Of a stretch of DNA of 64,000 bases, positions 34,690-41,830 are shown in pieces (the first letter of the stretch is position 1; every line of letters starts with the position of its first letter). The DNA is from Sphingobium ummariense RL-3 (GTDB taxonomy: Bacteria > Pseudomonadota > Alphaproteobacteria > Sphingomonadales > Sphingomonadaceae). The notes beneath the pieces were generated by a model. The model did not search any database, was not told where the DNA came from, and saw only the letters and a program-made list of their open reading frames with translations. Where the stretch lies: positions 9,850 to 73,849 of the forward strand of contig NZ_AUWY01000023.1 of NCBI RefSeq assembly GCF_000447205.1, given 5' to 3'. The translations under genes and the position numbers were made by a program.

Positions 34690-35406
34690 TCAGAACCCAG
34701 CCTTGCCGACCGACGCGCCGCCATCGACATGCAGTGTCTGGCCGGTGATGAAGCCTGCGTCTTCGGACAGAAGGAAGGCGATGGCGGCGGCGATTTCTTC
34801 CGGGCGACCGAAGCGGCGCATCGGCACCGCTGACAGGTAGCGTCCCTCGCCCTCGCTGCCGGGCTGATTGTTGGCGCGGAACAGTTCGGTCTCCGTCGGG
34901 CCAGGCGAGACGGCATTTACGGTGATCCCGGTCGTCGCCAGTTCCAGCGCCCAGCTGCGGCTGAAACTGACCAGTGCCGCCTTGGCCGCGGCATAGGCCG
35001 TGCGCTCCACCGCGCCGAGCACCGTCAGGCTGGAGATATTGACGATCCGCCCCCAGCCGCGTTCGGTCATGCCCGGCAGCAGGGCCTGCACCGCCTGAAG
35101 CGCCGGATGCAGATTGACGCGCATCACGTCCTCCAATGCGGTCAGGTCGACCGAACCGAGCCGCTGCGGGCGCACGAGGCCGACATTGTTGACGACGCCA
35201 TCGAACGAAAAACGGCCGGTCAGGTCGGCCAATACCGCGTCGGTGGCGCGCGTGTCCGCAAGATCGACCGGCACCAGCGTGCCCGGAAACTCGGCGTTGG
35301 CGCCCCGCGCCAGGCCGACGACCTTATGTCCGTCACGCGTCAACCGATGTGCGAGTGCGAGACCGATGCCCTTGCTGGCGCCGGTGACAAGAAATGTTCT
35401 GGCCAT
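34690..35406 (-). CDS. SDR family oxidoreductase (FabG-like)
   Basis: 238 residues. The N-terminal motif TGASKGIG (8-15) binds NAD(P), then NNVGLVRP in the NAG position, ISSL, and the catalytic Tyr and Lys in RTAYAAAKAALVSF. The C-terminus VSPGPTETELFRANNQPGSE, with IAFLLSEDAGFITGQTLHVD, is typical of the classical branch. The substrate is unknown. It is the third gene in the probable operon 36780 to 33978. Confidence 0.9.
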   Translation of the reverse strand: MARTFLVTGASKGIGLALAHRLTRDGHKVVGLARGANAEFPGTLVPVDLADTRATDAVLADLTGRFSFDGVVNNVGLVRPQRLGSVDLTALEDVMRVNLHPALQAVQALLPGMTERGWGRIVNISSLTVLGAVERTAYAAAKAALVSFSRSWALELATTGITVNAVSPGPTETELFRANNQPGSEGEGRYLSAVPMRRFGRPEEIAAAIAFLLSEDAGFITGQTLHVDGGASVGKAGF

Positions 35407-35457
35407 GGGACCACCTCATGATTGCGCCCCGGCCACACACGCGGCCGGGGCAGATGC

Positions 35458-36132
35458 TCAGGCGGCGACTGGTGAAGCGCGGCGAAGCGCCGGCAGCATG
35501 TCGTCGGGCTCGGGGCGGCGTGTGTAGTCGGGATTGACTTCGGCATAGAGGATCGTGCCGTCTTGTCCGATCACGTAACGGGCCGGCATGGGCAGCGTCC
35601 AGCTGGGGTCCCCGTTGAACGCCGGGAGATCATTCTTCAGCGATTTGTAGAGCTCGATCAGATAGTCGGGCATCGCGAACCGCAGGCCGAAGGCGGCGGC
35701 GACGTCGTTATGCGTGTCCGACAGGATCGGAAAGCCGAGCGCGTTCTGGCGCACCGACTTGCGGTTGTTGACCGCGGTCTGCGGCGAGATCGCGACAAGC
35801 CTTGCGCCGAGTTGCTCGAACCGGGGGAGTGCTTCCTGCAACGCCTGGAGTTCCATGTTGCAATAGGGGCACCAGACCCCGCGATAGAAGCTGACCACCA
35901 ACGGCCCGGCCGCGAGCAGGTCGGCGGAAGAAACCGTGTTGCCGTCAGGGTCCTTCAAGGCGAAGGCGGGTGCCTTGTCCCCGGCCTTCAGCGCACGCGT
36001 CGCCGCGCCGCTCGCGATCAGTTCGCTGGTCGCGCGGTGCATCGTCTCGATCATCGACGGCGGAACATTGTAGGGCGGCTTGCCCGCTTCGAAATCGGCT
36101 TTGAAGGCATCGAGCTTGGATTGCAGGATCAT
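35458..36132 (-). CDS. AhpC/TSA-type peroxiredoxin-like protein
   Basis: 224 residues. The thioredoxin-fold core begins near 50 (AGDKAPAFALKDPDGNTVSS) and carries a CxxC pair, Cys88 and Cys91, in YRGVWCPYCNMELQ. The sequence around it matches the peroxiredoxin-like family that reduces peroxides using thiols. The first 45 residues are a helical extension (LDAFKADFEAGKPP) typical of this subgroup. It is transcribed with a GST gene and two SDRs, which suggests oxidative or electrophile stress. Confidence 0.88.
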   Translation of the reverse strand: MILQSKLDAFKADFEAGKPPYNVPPSMIETMHRATSELIASGAATRALKAGDKAPAFALKDPDGNTVSSADLLAAGPLVVSFYRGVWCPYCNMELQALQEALPRFEQLGARLVAISPQTAVNNRKSVRQNALGFPILSDTHNDVAAAFGLRFAMPDYLIELYKSLKNDLPAFNGDPSWTLPMPARYVIGQDGTILYAEVNPDYTRRPEPDDMLPALRRASPVAA

Positions 36133-36159
36133 CGGTGTTCTCCTTGAGTGGAATAGGGG

Positions 36160-36780
36160 TCAGGCAGCGGGAATGAGGGCATTGACGCGGTCGATGGCGC
36201 GCTGGACTGCGGGCCGCGTTTCGAGTTTGGCGTACCAGCGCGCGACATGTGGCGCGTCGTCGAGCGCGACGCCGGCGAACTCGCGTCGCCACAGCCAGCC
36301 GAAGTGCGCGATATCGGCGATGGTGAGCGCATCACCGGCGACGAAATGGCGCGTTGCCAGCAGCGCATCGAGCATTGTCACGGTACGCTTGGCCTCGCTC
36401 GAGAAGCGCTCGATCGCGATCGGCTGCGGCTCGGCGGCGAAGCGCTGGAAGAAGCCGGACTGACCGAAGGCCGGGCTCAGCGCCGAGGCGTGGAAGAACA
36501 GCTGTTCGAACACCCGCACACGGCCTTCGCCATCGGCAGGCAGCAGTTGCCCGGTCTTTTCCGCAAGATAGACTAGGATCGCGGCGGACTCGGTCAGCAC
36601 CAGATCGCCGTCGACCAGCACCGGCACCTTTGCGTTTGGGTTCAGCTTGATGAACGCGGGCGCCTTCTGCTCACCCTTGCGGACGTTGATCGGATGGAGG
36701 CTGTATTCGAGGCCCAGTTCTTCAAGGGCGATAGGTACCTTGACGCTGTTGGGCGTGGCGAAAGCGTAGACATCGAGCAT
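36160..36780 (-). CDS. Glutathione S-transferase family protein
   Basis: 206 residues from the ATG at 36778-36780 (MLDVYAFATPNSVKVPIALE). The N-terminal thioredoxin-like domain includes NAKVPVLVDGDLVLTESAAI, the conserved cis-Pro and SNAIL-type region, followed by an all-helical domain with ALTIADIAHFGWLW. A serine or asparagine near residue 10 may serve for thiol activation. First gene of the leftward operon and divergent from the LysR gene at 36925, which is likely to regulate it. Confidence 0.9.
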   Translation of the reverse strand: MLDVYAFATPNSVKVPIALEELGLEYSLHPINVRKGEQKAPAFIKLNPNAKVPVLVDGDLVLTESAAILVYLAEKTGQLLPADGEGRVRVFEQLFFHASALSPAFGQSGFFQRFAAEPQPIAIERFSSEAKRTVTMLDALLATRHFVAGDALTIADIAHFGWLWRREFAGVALDDAPHVARWYAKLETRPAVQRAIDRVNALIPAA

Positions 36781-36924
36781 GGTGGTCTCCCTTGAACGGG
36801 CCGCATCGGGACCACCGGCGCGGCCTCGCCCCCTTCGGTCGGTCCGAAGGCGTGGACGACAAATGCCTCGAAGCATCTCGACACGGCAGACGCGCTTGAG
36901 CGATAACGTTCATTCCAGGGAGGA

Positions 36925-37827
36925 ATGGGCGTGGACAGATTTCAGGCGATGACGACCTTCGTGCGGGTGGTGGACACCGGCTCCTTCTCGGCTGCGGCCC
37001 GCCAGCTCAATGTCGGGCAGCCTGCGGTGTCGAAGACGATCGCACAGCTGGAGAATCGGCTTCAGGTCAGCTTGTTGATCCGGTCGACGCACGGCCTGAC
37101 CCCTACCGAGGCCGGGCAGCGCTTCTACGAACGCGCCCGGGTGGCCATTCAGGAGGCCGACGAAGCCGAATTGTCGGCGCGCGGTGCCGGCGCCGGTCTG
37201 TCTGGCTGCCTTCGGGTATCAGCGGCCACCACGTTCGCGCGCCTGCATGTCATCCCGCATCTGCCGCGCTTCCTGGACCAGCATCCGGGCCTCGAGATCG
37301 ACGTGATCCTTGATGACCGCGTCATCGATCTGGTCGCCGAGGGCATCGACGTGACCCTGCGCATGGGGTCGCTGCCCGATTCGTCGGCGGTCGCGCGCAA
37401 GCTGATGGGCGGGCGGCGCTCGGTCTTCGCGACGCCGGCCTATCTCGCGCGTGCCGGCGAACCGCGCACCCCCGGCGAGCTCGCCGAGCATGAAACGATC
37501 ATCTACAGCCAGCTCTCCAACGTCTGGGCGTTCACCCGCGACGGGACCGAGGCGTCGGTGGCGGTTCGCGGCCGGGTGCGGGTGAGCGCCGCCGAAGGAT
37601 TGCGTGCGGCGGTTCTGGCCGACATGGGGCTGACGATCGGATCGGATTGGATGTTCGTGCCCGAACTGGCGAGCGGCGAGGTCAAACGTTTGCTTGCGGA
37701 CTGGTCGCTGCCGCCGATCGACCTGTGGGCGGTGTTCCCGACCGGTCGCATGGTGAGCGCCAAGGCGCGGGCCTTCGCAGCCTTCGTTGAAGAGGTGATG
37801 GCGCCTGGGCATTCCGGCGCGGCATAA
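36925..37827 (+). CDS. LysR-type transcriptional regulator
   Basis: 300 residues. The winged helix-turn-helix covers residues about 5-63 (FVRVVDTGSFSAAARQLNVG, QPAVSKTIAQLENRLQVSLL). The effector-binding domain (about 90-290) starts with GCLRVSAATTFARLHVIPHL. It is divergent from the GST-peroxiredoxin-SDR operon, the normal position for a LysR protein controlling its neighbour. The 144 bp between the two starts should hold its binding site; a T-N11-A motif was not assigned with confidence. Confidence 0.9.
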   Translation: MGVDRFQAMTTFVRVVDTGSFSAAARQLNVGQPAVSKTIAQLENRLQVSLLIRSTHGLTPTEAGQRFYERARVAIQEADEAELSARGAGAGLSGCLRVSAATTFARLHVIPHLPRFLDQHPGLEIDVILDDRVIDLVAEGIDVTLRMGSLPDSSAVARKLMGGRRSVFATPAYLARAGEPRTPGELAEHETIIYSQLSNVWAFTRDGTEASVAVRGRVRVSAAEGLRAAVLADMGLTIGSDWMFVPELASGEVKRLLADWSLPPIDLWAVFPTGRMVSAKARAFAAFVEEVMAPGHSGAA

Positions 37828-37926
37828 GCCTTATCGCTTCGGGCCATCGTCCGCTGCCGCGGCGAACGGACTAGCTGATCCCCACGCCGCCGCTCCCGGC
37901 TGGCGACAAGATCAAGGATCAACATC

Positions 37927-38697
37927 ATGGCAAAGTTCGACACCTATCGCGACGCTTTCCCCAACGCCCGCCTGACCCGCAAGAACAATGGCGTACTCGA
38001 AGTCGCCTTGCACACCGATGGCGGCAAGCTCGTCTTCAACGGCCACACGCACGAGCAGTTCGTCGACCTGTTCCACCAGATCGGCGAGGATCGGGACAAT
38101 CGCGTCGTGATCCTCACCGGCACCGGCGATGCGTTCATGGACGCGATCGACCCCGAAGGCTTCGACTTCTTCACCCCGCAGGGTTACGACAAGATCCTCC
38201 GCGAGGGCCGTAAGGTCCTCTCGAACATCCTCGACATCGAAGTGCCGATGATCAGCGCGCTCAACGGGCCGGTGCTGCTCCACAGCGAGTATGCGCTGTT
38301 GACCGACATCATCCTGGCGACACCCGAGACCGTCTTCCAGGACAAGCCGCATTTCGACTTCGGGATCGTGCCCGGTGACGGCGTGCACCTGTTGTGGCCG
38401 CACGTGATCGGCTCGATCCGTGGGCGCTATTTCCTGCTGACCCGCCAGTTGCTCGATGCCCAGACCGCCAAGGAATACGGTGTCGTCAACGAGATCGTGC
38501 CGGCCGATCACCTGCTGACCCGGGCTCATGAGATCGCCGACGGCATCGCCGCGCTGCCGCCGCTGACCGGTCGCTACACCCGCATGGCGATCACCCAGCC
38601 GCTGCGCCGCCTTATCGACGAGGGCACCGGCTATGGCCTTGCGCTCGAAGGAATCAGCGCGGCCGACGTCGCCCGCTCAATGGCCGTCCAGGGCTGA
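37927..38697 (+). CDS. Crotonase-family hydrolase, 6-oxocamphor hydrolase-like
   Basis: 256 residues. The fold and several stretches agree with beta-diketone hydrolases of the crotonase superfamily (6-oxocamphor hydrolase), as I recall them: RVVILTGTGDAF, NGPVLLHSEYALLTDI, TVFQDKPHFDFGIVPGDGVH, WPHVIGSIRGRYFLLT. The active-site histidines (in NGPVLLH and DKPHF) and the aspartate in PGDG are present. Such enzymes cleave a C-C bond between two carbonyl groups without CoA. Substrate unknown; enoyl-CoA hydratase is the broader alternative. It follows the LysR gene on the same strand. Confidence 0.78.
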   Translation: MAKFDTYRDAFPNARLTRKNNGVLEVALHTDGGKLVFNGHTHEQFVDLFHQIGEDRDNRVVILTGTGDAFMDAIDPEGFDFFTPQGYDKILREGRKVLSNILDIEVPMISALNGPVLLHSEYALLTDIILATPETVFQDKPHFDFGIVPGDGVHLLWPHVIGSIRGRYFLLTRQLLDAQTAKEYGVVNEIVPADHLLTRAHEIADGIAALPPLTGRYTRMAITQPLRRLIDEGTGYGLALEGISAADVARSMAVQG

Positions 38698-38704
38698 TGC
38701 CCCG

Positions 38705-38730
38705 CGCCCGGCCGTGCGACCGGCCGGGCG
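38705..38730 (+). terminator. Stem-loop after crotonase-like gene
   Basis: CGCCCGGCCG (38705-38714) and CGGCCGGGCG (38721-38730) form a perfect 10-bp stem with a 6-base loop, eight bases after the stop. There is no T-run, so it is a strong RNA end structure and not a complete intrinsic terminator. Confidence 0.6.
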
Positions 38731-38838
38731 GCCAAGCAGGCCCCATAGCCAAAACCCTGCCTGAAGAAGACAGCGGCAAACATGGTTGAAGGATTTCTGA
38801 TGCGGGCCAGACTTTGCCTCTTCGCGTAGACGCCGGGC

Positions 38839-38985
38839 ATGCCTCAGCAAGACTCGCCTGATTTGCCCCGCGCCGGCCGCGAGTGGATCGCGACCTCACC
38901 GCTTTCCGAGACGATCTCGAAGGCGGTGGGGATCGTCAACGACCATGAACAAGGCTGCTTTCGCCGAGACGCACTTATCCGCTGA
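38839..38985 (+). CDS. Possible 48-residue protein, doubtful
   Basis: Open frame from ATG 38839 to TGA 38985 in the 317-bp gap between the crotonase and SDR genes. It reads MPQQDSPDLPRAGREWIATS and continues with an SKAVGIVNDHEQGCF stretch that has amino-acid-like composition. No Shine-Dalgarno is obvious. It may be the remnant of a longer gene. The remainder of the gap shows nothing else but the hairpin at 38705-38730. Confidence 0.25.
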   Translation: MPQQDSPDLPRAGREWIATSPLSETISKAVGIVNDHEQGCFRRDALIR

Positions 38986-39014
38986 ATGCAGTTCGGACTG
39001 CCGGGGCGGGGCTC

Positions 39015-39803
39015 TCAGACGGTGCGGATGGTCCCGCCGTCGATAACGAACTCGGCGCCGTGGATCGCTGCGGCGCGGTCTGCGGCGAGATAGGCGATAA
39101 GGTCGGCCACCTCTTCCGGCTCGGCTCCCCGCCCGATCGAGATCCCGCCCAGGGCATCGAGCACGGACTGACGCGCGTCGTCGACCGTGCCGCCATTGGC
39201 TGCCCGAAGCATTTCTAGAAAGTCTCCGACGGCTTCCGTCATGATCCAGCCGGGCGAGACGGCGTTGACCCGCACGCCCTTGGGACCGAGCTCCTTCGAG
39301 ATCGACTTGCTGTAGGTCCTGAGCGCTGCCTTGGCAGCGGCATAGCCGGTCGTGGACTCGGGCAGCGGCAGGACGGACTGAATCGAGGTGACGTGCACCA
39401 CGACGCCCGCGCCCCGCTCGAGCATCTGCGGGATCAGCAGGCGGTCGAGCCGGACCGTCGCCAGCAGATTGAGATTCAGCTCGGCGAGCCAGTGCTCATC
39501 CGTCAGCGCGACGAAGCCACCGGCCGGCGAAGCCGAGCCACCGACGACATGGGCAAGGATATCGATGCCGTCCAGCCGCTCGAGCGCCGCCTTGGCCAGC
39601 GCTTCGCCGCCCTCGGGCGTGGTCAGGTCAGCCTGAACATATTCGACACCCTCGATGGCATCCTTGATCGTGCGGGCGGCGGTGATGACCCGCGCCCCGC
39701 CGGCAAGGAAGCGCTCGACCGTGGCGCGGCCCAAACCCTTGGTGCCACCGCTGACGAGCACGCGCTTGCCGGCGAACTCGGTGGGATCGGCCTTGATGCT
39801 CAT
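39015..39803 (-). CDS. SDR family oxidoreductase
   Basis: 262 residues. NAD(P) motif SGGTKGLG near 18-25, a dinucleotide-binding beta strand in RVITAARTIKD, and the catalytic Ser-Tyr-Lys set in VTSIQSVLPLPESTTGYAAAK. The C-terminus EEVADLIAYLAADRAAAIHG is standard. The start overlaps the SnoaL-like stop by four bases (39800-39803), so the two are one operon. This pairing with an NTF2-fold protein is frequent in secondary metabolism and detoxification clusters, but a substrate cannot be named. Confidence 0.9.
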   Translation of the reverse strand: MSIKADPTEFAGKRVLVSGGTKGLGRATVERFLAGGARVITAARTIKDAIEGVEYVQADLTTPEGGEALAKAALERLDGIDILAHVVGGSASPAGGFVALTDEHWLAELNLNLLATVRLDRLLIPQMLERGAGVVVHVTSIQSVLPLPESTTGYAAAKAALRTYSKSISKELGPKGVRVNAVSPGWIMTEAVGDFLEMLRAANGGTVDDARQSVLDALGGISIGRGAEPEEVADLIAYLAADRAAAIHGAEFVIDGGTIRTV

Positions 39804-40135
39804 ACCGTGGTCTCCAGCGTCCTGATGGCGCCATCCGCCAGCGTGAAGCGATAGGTGAAGCGCAGCGGGCTACCCGGGAAGTCGCCATGCGCGGGACCTT
39901 CGACGACGATATCGTCGCCCTCTTCCCGGACCGTGTCAGGCATGAAGATCGCCTTCACCGGGATCACCTCTTCTTCGAACAGCTTACGGATCGCGGCATG
40001 CCCCTCGAAATGCTTGCCGTTGTCGATGAAGACGGCATCGCGCTGGAAGGGCTGCAACATGCCCTCGATATCGAGACGGGCATTCGCCTCGACATAGTCG
40101 GCGATCGGCTTGGGTAGGTCCATGGGCATGTTCAT
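39800..40135 (-). CDS. SnoaL/NTF2-fold protein
   Basis: 111 residues matching the NTF2-like cone fold: helix PKPIADYVEANARLDIEGML, then QPFQRDAVFIDNGKHFEGHA with the conserved Asp, IRKLFEEEVIP, and beta strands at the end (LRFTYRFTLADGAIRTLETT). Family members are isomerases, dehydratases or binding proteins. It precedes the SDR gene with which it overlaps and is divergent from the LysR gene at 40226. Confidence 0.85.
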   Translation of the reverse strand: MNMPMDLPKPIADYVEANARLDIEGMLQPFQRDAVFIDNGKHFEGHAAIRKLFEEEVIPVKAIFMPDTVREEGDDIVVEGPAHGDFPGSPLRFTYRFTLADGAIRTLETTV

Positions 40136-40225
40136 CTCCTCAAGGGTGAGGAGGCTTATTTAGCGATGGACTTTTCGCCTGATAATCGAGACAAATCGGC
40201 ATAGCGTGTTACGGAAACCGAAATA

Positions 40226-41137
40226 ATGAGTCGCCATTCGCTGATCGAGCTCGAGGCGGTTCTCGCCATCGTTCGCTGCGGCTCGTTTCGAGCGGCGGCG
40301 CTCGATCTCGGCATGTCGACCACGGCCATCAGCAATGCAGTGGGAAAGCTCGAGCGGGAGCTTGCCGTGCGATTGTTCAATCGCACCACACGCAGCGTCT
40401 CGCTCACTTATGCGGGGCGGATCTTCGTCGCACAGATCAAATCAGCGCTCGAGGATATCCAGAAGGCGATGAACACGGCGCGCTCCCAGCAGGAGACGCC
40501 ATCGGGCACCTTGCGCATCAATGCCTTCGCGACGGCGGCGCGCGAGATCATGGCGCCGCTGATCCTGACCTATCTGCAACGCTATCCGCAGGTCCATATC
40601 GACCTCGTCACCGAGGGACGGCTTGTCGACGTCGTCGCGGCGGGCTTCGATCTGGGCGTGCGCAGCGCGGATCTGGTGCCCAGCGACGCGATAGCCATAC
40701 CGCTGGGGCAGATGCGACGCATGGCGGTTGCCGCGTCCCCGGCCTTTTTCGAAAGCAGGGCTATCCCGCAGGTGCCGCAGGAGCTGCTTACTTACCCCTG
40801 CCTTCGCGTGCGGCTTCCCAATGGCGCCTTGTTCCGATGGCGGTTCGAGAAGGGCGGCGAGGAATTGCAGCTCGACGTCGAGGGCCCGATCACCCTCGAC
40901 GAAGCTTCGCTGGCCCGGATCGCGGTAACGAACGGCGTGGGGATCGGCTATTTCATGGAGACCGATGTTCGCGACGACATCGCGGCAGGTCGGCTCGTCC
41001 GCATCCTCGAAGACTGGACGCCGCCGCTAGCGCCGCTGTGTCTTTATTATTCCAATCGGCGCAATTCCTCCGCGGCCTTCCAAGCCTTTATCGCGCTCGC
41101 ACGCGACTTCGCCGCCGGTCGGCTCGCACAGCCTTGA
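40226..41137 (+). CDS. LysR-type transcriptional regulator
   Basis: 303 residues. Helix-turn-helix at about 5-63 ([40 protein letters not shown]), then a LysR substrate domain with [20 protein letters not shown] and [18 protein letters not shown]. It resembles the CrgA/YafC-like branch that acts on divergent oxidoreductase genes. The neighbouring SnoaL-SDR operon is divergent, 90 bp away, and is its likely target. Confidence 0.9.
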   Translation: MSRHSLIELEAVLAIVRCGSFRAAALDLGMSTTAISNAVGKLERELAVRLFNRTTRSVSLTYAGRIFVAQIKSALEDIQKAMNTARSQQETPSGTLRINAFATAAREIMAPLILTYLQRYPQVHIDLVTEGRLVDVVAAGFDLGVRSADLVPSDAIAIPLGQMRRMAVAASPAFFESRAIPQVPQELLTYPCLRVRLPNGALFRWRFEKGGEELQLDVEGPITLDEASLARIAVTNGVGIGYFMETDVRDDIAAGRLVRILEDWTPPLAPLCLYYSNRRNSSAAFQAFIALARDFAAGRLAQP

Positions 41138-41563
41138 GGATGGCTGCTGCCGTGCGCGCACCCCGCTATCCAAACCGGCGTCTGTCTCGCTCCTCGATCG
41201 CGACGATCTCATGGTGACTGGATTGGCACCATATACCAAGGCGTTCCGAGCTTCGTGCCATTGCCGCTGAGGTCGCAGAAACGGACTGATTCTGCTAACG
41301 CTGACGGCACCTTGGGTTGCGTTTGGGTTCGAACGCCAGAACTGGAAGGGATGTGGGAAAAAGCCGAGAGTAGTCGATAGATGGCCTGCGGAGATCGGCG
41401 AAAGTTCCCTAGTGATATCAACAGTATAACTTTCTGACGGATCCTGGGCGGCATGAGCTATGATCCCGAACAATATTCGACGGCGCAAGCCGCCGCCGAT
41501 GGGAGTTTGACTTGGGCACACGTCCTCCTTCGAGGCGGGATGGGCCGCTTCCGCCCTGCATGC
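41138..41563. other. Intergenic region after LysR gene
   Basis: Contains GATAGATGG at 41376-41384 and the degenerate repeat at 41411-41440, then TTTCTGACGG and GAACAATATTCGACGG. No supported gene. The sequence is less GC-rich than the genes on both sides and resembles the 33.4-33.7 kb stretch. Confidence 0.4.
41411..41440 (+). repeat. Degenerate direct repeat, copy B
   Basis: 22 of 30 bases agree with 33564-33593 in the same orientation. Both copies are followed within about 50 bp by an AATATT word. The pair brackets the redox block. Confidence 0.4.
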
Positions 41564-41767
41564 TTACCCCTTCATCATAATCTCCTCACGTGCATTCACC
41601 ATCTGCTCGGACAGCAGCATCGCCTTTGACAACATCTGCGCGTGCATATACTCAGACAAATGAATGCGCCGCGAACCGCTGCGCATATCCGCATGGGCGG
41701 CGAGGTGGGCAATCTTCGACGATTCGGACGGTGGAGCGGCGAGGCTGAAATACTGGTCGCCAGGCAT
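41564..41767 (-). CDS. Possible 67-residue protein
   Basis: The frame reads from ATG 41767 to the stop at 41564. The second half (HLSEYMHAQMLSKAMLLSEQ, then MVNAREEIMMKG) looks like a genuine amphipathic helix. There is no convincing Shine-Dalgarno at the first ATG; an internal start at MRSGSRRIHLSE is possible. It is divergent from the GH3 gene and might be a small regulator or remnant. No family known. Confidence 0.35.
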   Translation of the reverse strand: MPGDQYFSLAAPPSESSKIAHLAAHADMRSGSRRIHLSEYMHAQMLSKAMLLSEQMVNAREEIMMKG

Positions 41768-41830
41768 GTCCGATCAGAAGGGTCACCCAGCCCGCACGGC
41801 ACGATGCGGACAGGATGGAGGAGCAGAAGG

